Shown: positions 1 to 9,988, numbered from the stretch's first letter. The stretch is DNA of 64,000 bases from Amycolatopsis sp. DSM 110486 (GCF_019468465.1 NZ_CP080519.1:5598001-5662000), one strand, 5' to 3'. Numbers and translations: made by a program. The notes: a model not told the origin generated them from the letters alone.

Positions 1-1190
1 CCCTCGTCGATGGCCGCCTGGCGCACGCGCATCGACCCGGGGACCACGAGCATCCGCACGGACTCGGCCACCTTGCGCCCGCGCAGCACCTCGGCGGCCG
101 CGCGCAGGTCCTCGATCCGGCCGTTGGTGCACGAACCGAGGAAGACGGTGTCCACCGCGATCTCGCGCAGCGGCGTGCCCGGCGTCAGGTCCATATAGGA
201 CAGGGCCTTCTCGGCCGAGACGCGCTCGTTCTCGTCGGGGATCGTGGCCGGGTCGGGCACCGAGGCGCCCAGCGGCAGACCCTGGCCCGGGTTGGTGCCC
301 CAGGTCACGAACGGGGTGAGCTCGTCGGCGTCGAGGTGCACCTCGGCGTCGAACTCGGCACCCTCGTCGGTGCTCAGCTCGCGCCACGCGGCCACGGCGG
401 CGTCCCAGTCGGCGCCCTGCGGTGCGTGCGGACGGCCCTTCAGATACTCGAACGTCGTCTCGTCCGGCGCGATCAGGCCGGCGCGCGCGCCTGCCTCGAT
501 CGACATGTTGCACACCGTCATGCGCGCTTCCATCGACAGCGCCTCGATGGCCTTGCCGCGGTACTCGAGCACGTAGCCCTGCCCGCCGCCGGTGCCGATC
601 TTGGCGATGACGGCGAGGATGATGTCCTTCGCCGTGACGCCCGGCTTCAGTTCGCCGTCGACGGTGATCGCCATCGTCTTGAACTTGCGCAGCGGCAGCG
701 TCTGGGTGGCGAGCACGTGCTCGACCTCCGAAGTGCCGATGCCGAAGGCCATCGCGCCGAACGCACCGTGGGTGGAGGTGTGACTGTCGCCGCACACCAC
801 GGTCGTGCCGGGCTGCGTGAGCCCCAGCTGCGGGCCGATGACGTGCACGATGCCCTGCTCGACGTCACCCATCGGGTGCAGCCGGACACCGAACTCCTTG
901 CAATTGCGGCGAAGGGTGTCGACCTGCGTGCGCGACACCGGGTCCGCGATCGGGAGGTCGATGTCGACGGTGGGAACGTTGTGGTCCTCGGTCGCGATGG
1001 TGAGGTCGGGACGGCGCACGGGCCGCCCGGCCAGCCGGAGGCCGTCGAACGCCTGCGGGCTCGTGACTTCGTGCACCAGGTGGAGGTCGATGTAGAGCAG
1101 GTCCGGTTCGGCACCTTCGCCTCGGCGCACGAGGTGGCTGTCCCACACCTTCTCCGCCAGCGTGCGAGCCTTGCCGGTCGGGCTGGTCAT
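1..1190 (-). CDS. leuC: 3-isopropylmalate dehydratase large subunit (partial, 3' end beyond window)
   Basis: LeuC with LeuD isomerises 2-isopropylmalate to 3-isopropylmalate in cytoplasmic leucine biosynthesis, using a [4Fe-4S] cluster. About 396 codons are present from the ATG at 1190 to the left edge. The aconitase-family stretches are clear: [10 protein letters not shown] at the N-terminus, [16 protein letters not shown] in the middle and FLGSCTNGR near residue 354, whose Cys is the first cluster ligand. The later CxxC ligand pair lies outside the window, so the gene is cut by the edge and not broken. An IclR-family regulator of the NdgR/LtbR type is transcribed divergently across a 143-bp gap, the usual arrangement for leucine-responsive control of leuCD. 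leuD presumably follows off the left edge. Confidence 0.96.
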   Translation of the reverse strand, partial: MTSPTGKARTLAEKVWDSHLVRRGEGAEPDLLYIDLHLVHEVTSPQAFDGLRLAGRPVRRPDLTIATEDHNVPTVDIDLPIADPVSRTQVDTLRRNCKEFGVRLHPMGDVEQGIVHVIGPQLGLTQPGTTVVCGDSHTSTHGAFGAMAFGIGTSEVEHVLATQTLPLRKFKTMAITVDGELKPGVTAKDIILAVIAKIGTGGGQGYVLEYRGKAIEALSMEARMTVCNMSIEAGARAGLIAPDETTFEYLKGRPHAPQGADWDAAVAAWRELSTDEGAEFDAEVHLDADELTPFVTWGTNPGQGLPLGASVPDPATIPDENERVSAEKALSYMDLTPGTPLREIAVDTVFLGSCTNGRIEDLRAAAEVLRGRKVAESVRMLVVPGSMRVRQAAIDE

Positions 1191-1297
1191 CTCCGGCTCC
1201 TTCCAAGGGGTTGGCCGGGAGCAAGGAACTCGGGCGACGTCCTCAGGCGGGGCGAGCCACGTCACGTGCGCAGCTCGAGTTCGTTTTTCCCAGATTC

Positions 1298-1327
1298 TGG
1301 ACTTCCCAAACTTCGGGAAGTTAGTAT
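1298..1327 (+). promoter_or_regulatory. ndgR promoter with perfect inverted repeat between -35 and -10
   Basis: A -35-like TGGACT (1298-1303) and a -10 TAGTAT (1322-1327) are 18 bp apart. The -10 ends six bases before the GTG at 1334, so the mRNA would be leaderless. Between them is a perfect inverted repeat, ACTTCCC (1301-1307), 7-bp spacer, GGGAAGT (1315-1321). Its place inside the promoter of a regulator divergent from leuC suggests autoregulation; this is inferred. Confidence 0.6.
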
Positions 1328-1333
1328 CGCGTC

Positions 1334-2035
1334 GTGGGACAGCATAGCGGTATCGGAGTACTGGACAAAGCCGTGGCGGTGCTGCAGGCCGTCGCCGAAG
1401 ACCCCTGTGGGCTGGCGGAACTCTGCACACGCACGGGACTACCGAGGGCGACGGCGCACCGTCTCGCCGTCGGTCTCGAAGTGCATCGGTTGCTGCGCCG
1501 GGGACCGGACGGCCGCTGGCGCCCTGGCACCGCGCTCGCCGAGCTGGCGGGCGGCTCGACCGACCCGTTGCTCGACGCGGCGAGCTCGGTGCTGCCGAAG
1601 CTGCGCGACATCACGGGCGAAAGCGTGCAGCTGTACCGGAGGGACGGCGTGCAGCGCGTGTGCGTCTCGACGGCCGAACCGCCGAGTGGCCTGCGCGACA
1701 CCGTGCCGATCGGCTCGCGCCTGCCGATGACGGCCGGCTCGGGTGCGAAGGTCCTCGCCGCGTGGTCGGATCCGCACACGCAGCGCACCATCCTCGCCGA
1801 AGCCGTGTACGGCGAACGCACTTTGCTGGAAGTGCGCCGCCGCGGCTGGGCGCAGAGCGTCGCCGAACGCGAACCCGGCGTGGCGAGCGTCTCAGCGCCT
1901 GTGCGGGATTCGTCGGGCACGGTCGTCGCGGCGGTGTCGGTTTCCGGGCCCATCGAACGCATCGGCCGCAAACCGGGCGCGCGTTGGGCCGCCGATCTGC
2001 TCGCCGCGGCGGACGCTCTCCAGGAACGGCTTTGA
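1334..2035 (+). CDS. ndgR: IclR-family regulator of leucine biosynthesis (NdgR/LtbR type)
   Basis: A 233-residue IclR-family protein. An N-terminal winged helix-turn-helix (about residues 8-65, including [19 protein letters not shown]) is followed by the IclR effector domain to the end. The N-terminus [20 protein letters not shown] is typical of actinobacterial NdgR/LtbR. In Streptomyces and Corynebacterium these proteins control leuCD and other amino-acid genes. The GTG start at 1334 has no ribosome-binding site but lies directly behind a -10, so a leaderless transcript is likely. The gene diverges from leuC and ends at a strong intrinsic terminator. The effector, probably leucine or a precursor, is known from the family and not visible here. 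Confidence 0.9.
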   Translation: MGQHSGIGVLDKAVAVLQAVAEDPCGLAELCTRTGLPRATAHRLAVGLEVHRLLRRGPDGRWRPGTALAELAGGSTDPLLDAASSVLPKLRDITGESVQLYRRDGVQRVCVSTAEPPSGLRDTVPIGSRLPMTAGSGAKVLAAWSDPHTQRTILAEAVYGERTLLEVRRRGWAQSVAEREPGVASVSAPVRDSSGTVVAAVSVSGPIERIGRKPGARWAADLLAAADALQERL

Positions 2036-2072
2036 CGCTCCACTCCCGCTGACTCCCACCACTCTCCACCTC

Positions 2073-2110
2073 AGGCCGCCTCTCCTTCGGGGGAGGCGGC
2101 CTTCTTTTTT
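2073..2110 (+). terminator. Rho-independent terminator of ndgR
   Basis: A 13-bp stem (2073-2085 with 2090-2102, one G-T pair) closes a TTCG tetraloop and is followed by a T-rich run to 2110. It lies 38 bp after the ndgR stop. Confidence 0.9.
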
Positions 2111-2114
2111 CGGT

Positions 2115-2155
2115 GGGCGCCGAACGGCCGTTCACCAAACGGCTGTTCGGCGCCC
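2115..2155. repeat. 17-bp inverted repeat upstream of cupin gene
   Basis: Arms 2115-2131 and 2139-2155 pair over 17 bp with one G-T wobble around a 7-base loop. It follows the ndgR terminator directly and has no T-run. It could be a second terminator, a leader hairpin of the cupin mRNA, or a dyad operator. Confidence 0.6.
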
Positions 2156-2288
2156 GAACCTGTGCCGATCATCTGAGCCGGCTGAGAATCCGGCAGCCGC
2201 CTTCACGAGCGCGCGACACCCCTCGATGGAACCTGGCCCCACTTCGCGGCCCGACCGGCCGCGACCCTCCCAGGTGGACGGAGCCCCC

Positions 2289-2819
2289 ATGACCGAACTC
2301 ACCGACCTGATCCTCGCCGCCCGACGCGCCGGCGGCGCCCCGGACCCGGCGGCCGCGCTGGTGCGGCTGCAGCGGGAGGTCGCCGCGTCCGCCGCCGAGG
2401 TCCTCGGCTGGCTGCCCGGCGCCGGCGTCGACGAGCACGTGCTCCACGCCGAGCCGACGCTGACGTTGCTGCGGGTCGAGATCGGGCCCCGGACGGAGTA
2501 CCCGCCGCACGACCATCTCATCCCGGCGTGCATCGCCGTGCTCGAGGGCCGGGAGACCAACACCTTCTATCGCGCGGACGGCTCGGGCCTCACGGGCGTG
2601 GGGGAGACCGACACAGCGGCGGGGTCGGTGCTGCCGATGGACGAGCGCGTGATCCATTCGGTGGCCAACCGGACCGCCGACCGGTCCGTGGCGCTGCACG
2701 TGTACTTGGGGGACCTCTTCCAGCTGTCGCGGACGATCTGGGACCCGGCCACCGGCGCGCCCGGGCCCTACAGCGATGAGCGGTACTTCGCGCTCGCCCG
2801 GACCACGGCGCCCGCCTGA
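2289..2819 (+). CDS. Cysteine-dioxygenase-like cupin protein
   Basis: A 176-residue single-domain cupin. It carries the metal-binding pair PPHDH (His74, His76) followed by acidic residues at ELEGRE-like positions 87-89, and a second cupin strand with His123 (ERVIHSV). This pattern matches the cysteine dioxygenase/thiol dioxygenase-like superfamily, which oxidises thiols with a mononuclear iron. The substrate cannot be read from the sequence. The ATG at 2289 is preceded by GGAG six bases upstream, which decides against an in-frame upstream ATG at 2226. The gene stands alone between terminators. A second, more CDO-like gene lies at 12652; the two are only distantly similar. Confidence 0.7.
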   Translation: MTELTDLILAARRAGGAPDPAAALVRLQREVAASAAEVLGWLPGAGVDEHVLHAEPTLTLLRVEIGPRTEYPPHDHLIPACIAVLEGRETNTFYRADGSGLTGVGETDTAAGSVLPMDERVIHSVANRTADRSVALHVYLGDLFQLSRTIWDPATGAPGPYSDERYFALARTTAPA

Positions 2820-2869
2820 CAGTCCTGAGTAGACATATCATCTTACCCCTGACCTGCTGATCCATGACG

Positions 2870-2920
2870 GCGCCCCGGCCGGCGCGGCTAGCCCGCGGTT
2901 CTGGCCGGAGCGCTTTTTTT
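2870..2920 (+). terminator. Intrinsic terminator after cupin gene
   Basis: GCGCCCCGGCC (2870-2880) pairs with GGCCGGAGCGC (2903-2913) with one mismatch, and seven T residues follow (2914-2920). Confidence 0.75.
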
Positions 2921-3635
2921 CTGTGCTCGCGGACCCTGTCCGAGGTCTCGTGTTCCGTGCCGAGGGGCCGTTCCCTCGCTGAGTGAGCCGGGTGCTTCAG
3001 GTCACTCGCGGGCATCCGGTGCGGGCCCGATACCTGTCCCTGGCACGGCTTCGGACGGCCGAACCGTCGTTCACCGCGGTGCCACCCGCTCGGCCGAGCG
3101 CCGCCTGCCCTTGCGTCACACGGAACGCCGGTCCGGGGCCTTCGCCGGTCACACGCTTGGCCGAGTCTTCACGCGACCGGACCCGTGCCGGAGGTCCGGG
3201 GTGCGCACCCGTTGCCGCTCTTGGGGGTTCTGCTTTGTCGGGTTTCGTGGCCGGCTCCGGTCCGCCGGCCGACTCCTTTGCCGCCCAACGGGCGTCGCCG
3301 CCGGGCCGCCGAACCCCCGCCGCGGCAGGGGTTCCGACCCTCCCCGGGGACGCCCTGCCCGCCCCGCCGGGCCGCCGCGCACCGGATTTCCGACGATCGT
3401 CGGGCCGTCGTTCGTCAGTCCGCAAAGGACACTCCCGGGCCCGGGGCAAGATCGCCTTCCGCCACTGGAGAAGCACGGGGCCGCGGTGGTGGCTGGGCCA
3501 AAACCGCTGGTAGAGCCCCACTCTGCGCGAACAATCGAACACAAGAGCGAATAAGGTGTCGGTTATTTCGACCGTTCTCGAGCCCTTCGAAAGGGCGGAC
3601 CGCAGACACGCCAACGGAAAAACCAAGGGTCCCGT
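2921..3635. other. Gene-free stretch upstream of hupB
   Basis: About 700 bp with no convincing coding region. The open frames here have atypical composition and no recognisable motifs. The GC content falls towards the hupB promoter. A small GCCCTT/AAGGGC hairpin sits near 3582-3596. Nothing else is supported. Confidence 0.5.
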
Positions 3636-3663
3636 TTGGACTTCTTCGCCTTATGGGTAATAC
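3636..3663 (+). promoter_or_regulatory. hupB promoter
   Basis: TTGGAC (3636-3641) and TAATAC (3658-3663) are 16 bp apart. This gives a leader of about 50 nt that ends with GGAGG (3710-3714), six bases before the ATG at 3721. It is among the most consensus-like promoters in the window, as expected for an abundant nucleoid protein. Confidence 0.65.
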
Positions 3664-3720
3664 TATTGAAGAGTTCGGCCGACGTGGCCGTGGACGAAGA
3701 GTTCTTCTTGGAGGACTGGA

Positions 3721-4398
3721 ATGGCCAACAAGGCCCAGCTGATCGAGGCGCTGTCGGAGCGTCTGGGCGACAAAAAGGTTGCTTCGGAGGCCGTCGACGG
3801 TCTCGTCGACATCATCATCCGGACGGTCAACAAGGGCGAGAAGGTGAACATCACCGGGTTCGGTGTGTTCGAGAAGCGTGCCCGTGCCGCTCGGACCGCG
3901 CGTAACCCGCGCACGGGTGAGACGGTGCGGGTGAAGAAGACCAACGTGCCGGCCTTCCGTGCGGGCACGACGTTCAAGGACGTCATCTCCGGCACGAAGA
4001 AGCTGCCGAAGGCCACCGCCGTCAAGCGCACCACCACCGCCACGGCTGCCACCGCCTCCCGCGCGACCACCACGCGCGCGACCGCGGCGACCGGCACGCG
4101 TGCGGCTGCCTCGCGCACCGCGGCGACCCGCCCGGCCACCACGCGCTCCACCACGACGCGTACCCGCGCCACCGCTGCGAAGCCGGCCGCTGCGACGAAG
4201 ACCGCCGCCGCCAAGCCCGCCGCGACGCGCGCGAAGGCCGCCACCACGACCACCAAGGCTGCCGCTGCGAAGCCGGCCGCCAAGGCCACGGCGACCAAGG
4301 CCGCTGCCGCGAAGCCGGCCGCTGCCAAGCCTGCTGCGAAGAAGGCCGCCGCCGCCAAGCCGGCCGCCAAGCGCACCAGCGCTGCGAAGAAGAAGTAG
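3721..4398 (+). CDS. hupB: HU-family nucleoid protein with long Lys/Ala/Thr-rich C-terminal tail
   Basis: Actinobacterial HU/HupB binds and bends DNA and compacts the nucleoid. Residues 1-95 form the HU fold (start [19 protein letters not shown]; arm region [18 protein letters not shown]). Residues from about 96 to 225 are a basic, low-complexity tail of PAAKK-, KAAAAKPAA- and TRA-like repeats. Such histone-H1-like tails are known in mycobacterial HupB and Streptomyces HupS. The ATG at 3721 has an excellent ribosome-binding site. Two perfect hairpins follow the stop. The tail frame holds throughout, so the low complexity is genuine. Confidence 0.95.
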   Translation: MANKAQLIEALSERLGDKKVASEAVDGLVDIIIRTVNKGEKVNITGFGVFEKRARAARTARNPRTGETVRVKKTNVPAFRAGTTFKDVISGTKKLPKATAVKRTTTATAATASRATTTRATAATGTRAAASRTAATRPATTRSTTTRTRATAAKPAAATKTAAAKPAATRAKAATTTTKAAAAKPAAKATATKAAAAKPAAAKPAAKKAAAAKPAAKRTSAAKKK

Positions 4399-4404
4399 CA
4401 CCAC

Positions 4405-4473
4405 CCCGGCGTTTACGCCGGGACGTGCACTTCACGGCAGGGCCCCCTCCCATCTCGGGAGGGGGCCCTGCCG
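4405..4473 (+). terminator. Tandem hairpins after hupB
   Basis: A 7-bp perfect hairpin (4405-4411/4416-4422) is followed by a 17-bp perfect stem (4435-4451/4457-4473) with an ATCTC loop. There is no T-run. Such long GC stems often serve as terminators in actinobacteria. Confidence 0.7.
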
Positions 4474-4635
4474 CATGTGTGGGGTGGTTCTGGCCAAGTT
4501 GGGTGCGGTGTTGGACATCGGGTCTGGCCAGCTTGGGGCCGTGGGAATGCTGGGGCTGGCAGGGGAACGATGCGCCCTGGCTCGGTCGCCCGGTATTGCC
4601 CGACGGCGCCGGTGCGCATGCTCTGGCCTGCAGGA

Positions 4636-5013
4636 TCACGGCACCGCACAGGAATGACGGGGCCTGCGCACTCGTGGCTCGCGCAGCATAGAACGGCGGA
4701 CGAGAACACGCTGCTGCATAAGCCGAGAGCCCGCCACGAACAACGCGGCCCGACGCTCTGGCGTAACGGGTTGGGCGCGGTCCAGCCATCGGGTCTGTCC
4801 GGTGTACTTCTGCAGGCCGGCTCCCGCGAGCATCGCAATGCCGAGGCCGGCAATCGCCAGGCACGCCTGCGATAGATCACTGTGGCACTCGCTTACCGCC
4901 CGACTGCGGCACGGTGGAATGCGGGGACGCGCAATCAACTCCCAGCTTCCTATCAGCGGAATCGCCGCCCAGCTCACGGTGCGGCCTCGGCCTCGGGCCG
5001 GCAGCTCTGCCAC
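4636..5013 (-). other. Possible decayed small membrane-protein ORF
   Basis: A minus-strand frame of 125 codons. Its middle looks protein-like: one hydrophobic segment (ACLAIAGLGIAMLAGAGLQ), then a polar stretch KYTGQTRWLDRAQP and LFVAGSRLMQQR. The N-terminal third and the last 20 residues are Arg/Pro-rich, as in shadow frames, and no ribosome-binding site precedes a plausible start. It could be a frameshifted remnant or chance. I do not recognise it. Confidence 0.2.
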
Positions 5014-5099
5014 GCGGCGGATGTCAGGACGCGAACGTGGCCTGGGAAATGAGGGCGCTATCGCGCATTCCTCGCACTCTTGATCCGCAGGACGCCTTA

Positions 5100-5700
5100 G
5101 GCACGACGCACCGGAAATGGTGTGCTACCTGCGTGTTCGCGCTCTCCGGCCCAGGCAAGAGTGCGAACGGCGTGGTCGCGCGGCGAGTTCCGTCGCCTTC
5201 TTCTCGCATCTGTCGGGAGAGCGGCTGCGCCCGAACGAGCCGGGATGGCTGTGGTGCGGTGAGCTGGAAGTGGTGCGCTACCTGCATGATCGGCTCGTGG
5301 GCCGCGCGAGGTTGGGTGCAGCGTGGCGGCGGGGTGGGGTGCCGCAGCTGTCTTCTCGTATTTGTCGGGGCGGCGAGGTTGTGCCGGAACGGCTGGGACG
5401 GGTGCGGTGCGCTGCGAATAGTGCGCCGCCTGCATGCTGGCGCGCTCGATCCGCGCGGCGGAGCGGCGGGGTGCTGCCGCGGTCTTCCCCTTGCCTGCAG
5501 GGAGTGGCTGCGATCCCCACCGGGACGGCCGGGGTGGGCGTGGTGCGATGCGCTGGAAATGGTGCGCTACTACCTGCATGTTCGCGCTTTCGGTCCACGC
5601 GAGGTTGGGTAAGCCGTGGTCGGGCGGCGAGGCTCAGGCGCTCCTCGATCATCTCTCCGGAGATCGGCCGTGGTGCTCAACCGGAATGGCTGGAGTGGTC
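5100..5700. repeat. Degenerate tandem-like repeats, period about 140-153 bp
   Basis: Four diverged copies of one unit can be aligned on the core GGAAATGGTGCGCTACCTG, at 5113, 5266, 5415 and 5555 (spacings 153, 149 and 140). After the core come GCATGTTCGCGCT-like and GCGAGGTTGGGT-like blocks. Every frame crossing the array is interrupted or repeat-like on translation, for example MQVAHHFQ-type units on the minus strand. No coding function is supported. Confidence 0.65.
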
Positions 5701-6439
5701 GGGCTCGCGGCGTGCGTGACGCCGGGGTTTGGTCTGCTGGGTGAAGGTAGTGGCACCGCGCCGGGGTGCGGTGTCCTCGGCCGCAGGAGGGCTGCTGCGG
5801 CGTTGGGAAGTGGCGCGCAGCTCGGTGTTCTTCCCGGGGCTGAGCTTGCAACGTGGCTGGGAGGGCCGGGGAAGCGGGGGCGTGCCGCGCGGACCTTGCC
5901 GCACGTTGTCGTGGGCCTGCGGTGCGCGGGAGGAGCGCGGCGGAACCGACGTTCGAGGCTGTGGTTACCGGGATCCCACGGGGAAGGACGCGGGAGCGGC
6001 GGGACCGTCGGGTGGATCGGCTGCGGGGCAACACATCCGAGGTCCGGCTGGCAGATATGGCCTGGAGCTGCGGATTCACCCCTCAACGCAGAGCGAGGAA
6101 GGCTCAGCCGAGATCGTTGCCCCACCGGGGAGTCGTGGGCTGGGGGCGTCGCTGGGCCGACGAGGGCCACAGCGCGGCCGAGGGTTCTGCGGAGGCGAGA
6201 CGGACAGCCCACGGCGAGCCTGAGCGCCCCTGCCGACGGTCCCACGACCCAAGTCGGGATGAAATTTCGCCCCCAGCCCGAGCGCTTGATCCGCCGTTCG
6301 GGCGGACTTGTGTACCCATAGCCGGCCAACCTCGGCGGGAATAGTCCTCTCTATAGAATCCCCGCGAAGCCACCCCGCGAATAGCGATCCGCCCACTTTT
6401 CGAGCCCATTCGAACACCGCCATTCCCCGAAACGCGGAA
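5701..6439. other. Gene-free stretch between repeat array and mutT1
   Basis: No coding region is supported here. The left part is GC-rich and may hold further decayed repeat copies. Positions 6250-6430 are relatively AT-rich, with a TATAGAAT-like motif near 6351, but no gene starts there on either strand. Confidence 0.4.
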
Positions 6440-6475
6440 GGCCTCCCCGCGGCGACAACAGCCGGCGGGGAGGCC
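6440..6475 (-). terminator. Hairpin terminator of the ppk1-mutT1 unit
   Basis: An 11-bp perfect stem (6440-6450/6465-6475) with a 14-base loop lies 17 bp beyond the mutT1 stop on the minus strand. Confidence 0.6.
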
Positions 6476-6492
6476 CGAACAGAAGAACTGCG

Positions 6493-7446
6493 TCAGTGTT
6501 GCGAAGGGGCGGGTGCGGGCAACGGCGTCGGGTAGTAGTCCGCGCCGGCGAGGCGCGGGCCGATGTCGCCGGACGGCGGGAGGAAGGAAAGGACCCAGAG
6601 GGAGCCCTTCTTGCTGGGCACGACGCCCCCGCGGGCGGCGGCGAGCTCGGTGCCGTCGCGGTCGGCCAGGGCGCTGATCAGGTCCGGGATCACGCCGCCC
6701 TGACTGGCGATCAAGGGGGTACCCCCGCCGCCGGCGATGGCGAGGAGGCGGGCGATCCCGAGGACCGGGTCGGGCCAGTAGCCCTCTTCCGAGAGGAGGT
6801 TCTCGTGGCGCACGTCGACGCCCAGGTCCTCCGCGACGCCTCGCACGGTCTGCACGCACCGCAGGCGCGGGGCCGAAAAAACCCGGTCCGGCCCGAAACA
6901 AGGCAACAGGGTGCGCAGGGCTTCGGCTTGGCGCTGGCCGGCGTCGGACAGGGGGCGCAGGTCGTCGTCGCCGGTCCAGTCGTCGCGTTTGCCTGCCTTG
7001 GCGTGGCGGACGAGCAGCACGGTGATCAGCGACACCGGCAGCGCGCAGAACTCGCGCAGCACGCGCACGTCCGTGTCGCGCGTGAGGAGGCGCTCGGCCG
7101 CGACCGCGTCGAGCCAGCGCAGCTCGTCGACCTCGTGGTTGGCCAGGAAAGTTCCCGACACGGCTTCGCCGCTGAAGTAGTCGACGGTCTTCTTCAGCAT
7201 GCCACCGCCGCTGCGGGCGGGCACGTCGTACGCGCTCTGCGCGACGTGGCGCCCCAGCACGACGCGGTAGCCGGTTTCCTCCCACACCTCCCGCACCGCG
7301 GTGGCGGCGAGGGTCTCACCCGAATCGACCTTGCCCTTCGGCAATGACCAGTCGTCGTAACGAGGCCGGTGCACCAGGGCGACTTCGAACCCGTCACCGG
7401 CGCGGCGCCACAGCACCGCACCGGCTGCGCGGACGTCCACGCTCAT
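6493..7446 (-). CDS. mutT1: Nudix hydrolase fused to a histidine-phosphatase domain (MutT1 type)
   Basis: 317 residues with two domains. The N-terminal Nudix domain carries the box [23 protein letters not shown]. The C-terminal histidine phosphatase domain has the RHAK motif ([14 protein letters not shown]) and a [10 protein letters not shown] block. This architecture matches mycobacterial MutT1, which hydrolyses 8-oxo-GTP/8-oxo-dGTP and Ap4A-type substrates to sanitise nucleotide pools. The ATG at 7446 overlaps the ppk1 stop as ATGA, so the two are co-transcribed and probably translationally coupled. The order ppk1-mutT1 is as in M. tuberculosis. A longer upstream frame exists but would run into ppk1. 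Confidence 0.92.
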   Translation of the reverse strand: MSVDVRAAGAVLWRRAGDGFEVALVHRPRYDDWSLPKGKVDSGETLAATAVREVWEETGYRVVLGRHVAQSAYDVPARSGGGMLKKTVDYFSGEAVSGTFLANHEVDELRWLDAVAAERLLTRDTDVRVLREFCALPVSLITVLLVRHAKAGKRDDWTGDDDLRPLSDAGQRQAEALRTLLPCFGPDRVFSAPRLRCVQTVRGVAEDLGVDVRHENLLSEEGYWPDPVLGIARLLAIAGGGGTPLIASQGGVIPDLISALADRDGTELAAARGGVVPSKKGSLWVLSFLPPSGDIGPRLAGADYYPTPLPAPAPSQH

Positions 7447-9932
7447 CCGGCGGCCCCGTGCAGCTTCGCGAGCTCCACCTGGTGGTCGCGCACCTGAGAA
7501 CCGGCGGCGGGTGAGGGCTGCCACTCGCCGGTGGCCGTGAGGACCCAGCACCGCGTGGTCGGGTCGAGCGCCGAGTCGAGCACGGCGTCGAGCTGCTGCG
7601 TGAGCTTCGTGTCCTTCACGCGCACCAGCGCTTCGATACGACGATCGAGGTTGCGGTGCATCATGTCGGCGCTGCCGATCCAGTGCGTGCCGCCGGCGCG
7701 GAAGTGGAACACCCGCGAGTGCTCCAGGAACCGGCCCAGGATCGAGCGGACGCGGATGTTCTCCGACAGCCCCTCAACACCCGGCTTCAGCGCGCAGATC
7801 CCGCGCACCACCACGTCGACGGGCACTCCGGCCTGCGAAGCGTGGTACAGCGCGTCGATCACCTGCTCGTCGACGAGCGAGTTGCACTTGATCCGGATCC
7901 CGGCGTCCTGCCCGGCGCGCGCGAGCTCGATCTCCTCGCCGATCGCGCGCACGATGCCGCGGCGGATGCCGTGGGGCGACGTGAGGATCGTGCGGTAGGT
8001 GTCCTGCCGCGAGTAGCCCGTGAGCACGTTGAACAGGTCGGTCACGTCGGCGCCGATGCTCGGGTCGGCGGTGAACAGGCCGATGTCCTCGTACAGGCGC
8101 GCGGTCTTCGGGTTGTAGTTGCCGGTGCCGATGTGGCAGTAGCGCCGGATGGTCGAGCCTTCCTGGCGCACGATCATCGACACCTTGCAGTGGGTCTTGA
8201 GCCCGACGAGGCCGTAGACCACGTGCACGCCCGCGCGCTCCAGCGTGCGCGCCCACGTGATGTTGGCCTGCTCATCGAAGCGCGCCTTGATCTCGACCAA
8301 TGCCACGACCTGCTTGCCGGCCTCGGCGGCGTCGATCAGCGCGTCGACGATCGGGGAGTCGCCCGATGTGCGGTAGAGCGTCTGCTTGATCGCCAGCACC
8401 TTCGAGTCGGCCGCGGCCTGCTCGATGAAGCGCTGCACGCTCGTGGAGAACGAGTCGTACGGGTGGTGCACCAGCACGTCGCCCTCGCGCAGCGTCGCGA
8501 ACACGCTCTTGGGCGTCTCGCGCTCGCCGAACGCCGGGTGCGTCGCCGGCACGAACGACCGGTCCTTGAGCTCCTTGCGGTCCACACCGGACAGCTGGTG
8601 CAGGCAGGTCAGGTCGAGCAGACCCGGCACCTCGACGACGTCGGCCGGGTCCACCTCGAGCTCGCGCAGCAACAGCTCGAGCATGTGCTCGCTCATGTCC
8701 TCCGCGACCTCGAGCCGCACGGGCGGGCCGAAGCGCCGCTGCGCGAGCTCGCGTTCGAGTGCCTGCAGGAGGTCCTCGTCGCGGTCTTCCTCGACCTCGA
8801 AGTCGGCGTTGCGGGTGACGCGGAACACGTGGTGCTCCGTCACCTCCATGCCGGTGAACAGCTCGCCCAGGTGCGCGGCGATCAGCTCCTCCAGCGGCAG
8901 GAACGTGGCCGTGCGGCTGGTGCGTTCGGGCTCCACGCGCATGAGGCGCGGCACGTTGCTCGGCACCTTCACACGGGCGAAGCGCTCCGTGCCGCCCTGC
9001 GGGTCGCGCACCGTCACCGCGAGGTTGAGCGACAGGCCCGAGATGTACGGGAACGGGTGCGCCGGGTCGACGGCCAGCGGCGTGAGCACCGGGAAGATCT
9101 GCTCCGAGAAGTAGCTCGACAGGCGCAGCTGGTCGGCGCCGGCGAGGTCCGCCCACCCGACGAGCTGGATGTCCTGCTTCGCGAGCTCCGGGCGCAGGTG
9201 ATTTTCGAACGCGCCGATGTGGCGCTCCACCAGGTCCTGGTTGCGCTTGGCGATGTAGTCCAGCTGCTCGCGCGGCGTGAGGCCGTCGGCGCTGCGCACG
9301 GACAGGCCGGTGTCGTCGCGGCGCTTCAGGCCGGCCACGCGGACCATGTAGAACTCGTCCAAATTGGACGCGAAGATGGCGAGGAACTTCGCCCGCTCCA
9401 GCAGCGGCTGCGACTCGTCCTCGGCGAGGGCGAGCACCCGCGCGTTGAAGTCGAGCCAGGACAGCTCGCGGTTGAAGTACCGGTCGTCGGGCAGCGTCTC
9501 GACGGCGGTCGGCGCGCTCGAGGTGACAGCAGGCGGAGCCGAGGGCACGCCGCGGAAATCGTCACCCGACGCGTCGACCGCGGCCGTGGTGCGCCGGGCC
9601 GCGGGCCGGGCGGTCTCCGTGGTGGCCACGGCCGTGGCCGCGGTGGTCTTGCGGGCCCGCGAGGTTTTCACCGGCGCGGTTTTCGGCTCGCTCTTGGCGG
9701 TCTTGGCCTTGCCGGCGGCGTTGGTGCCCGCCTTGGCAGCGGTCGCGCGGGCGGCCGTGGTCACCGCGTCGGCGGAAGCGACGCTCTTGCTCGGAGGCGT
9801 CTTCTTCGCTGCGCTGGTGTGTCGTGCGGGGCTTCCAGGCGCCTCAGCTTTCGCCGCGCTGGCCCTGCGCCGCCGGGCGGGCTGTCCGTTCCGGGCGGAT
9901 GTGCTGGCGTCGTCTGTGCTCACGACGCCCAT
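7443..9932 (-). CDS. ppk1: Polyphosphate kinase 1 with long basic N-terminal extension
   Basis: PPK1 reversibly makes inorganic polyphosphate from ATP. The catalytic core begins near residue 147 ([16 protein letters not shown]) and runs to the C-terminus. The autophosphorylated His is in [13 protein letters not shown], near residue 600, and a second conserved His is in EHSRVFHF. The protein is 829 residues against roughly 690-740 for well-studied homologues. The excess is an N-terminal tail of about 140 residues rich in Ala, Lys, Arg and Thr ([20 protein letters not shown]), compositionally like the HupB tail encoded nearby. The start at 9932 is the first in frame; later starts inside the tail cannot be excluded. 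It overlaps mutT1 by four bases. Confidence 0.93.
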   Translation of the reverse strand: MGVVSTDDASTSARNGQPARRRRASAAKAEAPGSPARHTSAAKKTPPSKSVASADAVTTAARATAAKAGTNAAGKAKTAKSEPKTAPVKTSRARKTTAATAVATTETARPAARRTTAAVDASGDDFRGVPSAPPAVTSSAPTAVETLPDDRYFNRELSWLDFNARVLALAEDESQPLLERAKFLAIFASNLDEFYMVRVAGLKRRDDTGLSVRSADGLTPREQLDYIAKRNQDLVERHIGAFENHLRPELAKQDIQLVGWADLAGADQLRLSSYFSEQIFPVLTPLAVDPAHPFPYISGLSLNLAVTVRDPQGGTERFARVKVPSNVPRLMRVEPERTSRTATFLPLEELIAAHLGELFTGMEVTEHHVFRVTRNADFEVEEDRDEDLLQALERELAQRRFGPPVRLEVAEDMSEHMLELLLRELEVDPADVVEVPGLLDLTCLHQLSGVDRKELKDRSFVPATHPAFGERETPKSVFATLREGDVLVHHPYDSFSTSVQRFIEQAAADSKVLAIKQTLYRTSGDSPIVDALIDAAEAGKQVVALVEIKARFDEQANITWARTLERAGVHVVYGLVGLKTHCKVSMIVRQEGSTIRRYCHIGTGNYNPKTARLYEDIGLFTADPSIGADVTDLFNVLTGYSRQDTYRTILTSPHGIRRGIVRAIGEEIELARAGQDAGIRIKCNSLVDEQVIDALYHASQAGVPVDVVVRGICALKPGVEGLSENIRVRSILGRFLEHSRVFHFRAGGTHWIGSADMMHRNLDRRIEALVRVKDTKLTQQLDAVLDSALDPTTRCWVLTATGEWQPSPAAGSQVRDHQVELAKLHGAAG

Positions 9933-9988
9933 TGTTCACTACGAAGCAGCAGTTTGCGCAGACCGCGGTGAAGGTCAAATGAACACCT

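Noticed and set aside
1191..1320. Leucine attenuator peptide upstream of leuC
   Set aside because: The leader was read in all minus-strand frames; no short ORF with repeated Leu codons was found.
2997..3626. A 209-codon minus-strand frame upstream of hupB
   Set aside because: No ribosome-binding site, Pro/Arg/Ala-rich and no recognisable motif; overlapping frames on both strands are equally long, as expected by chance at this GC.
5100..5700. CRISPR array
   Set aside because: The units are about 150 bp, diverged throughout, with no short conserved repeat/unique spacer pattern and no cas genes.
7656..9971. A 771-codon plus-strand frame
   Set aside because: It is antisense to ppk1, which is complete with catalytic histidines.
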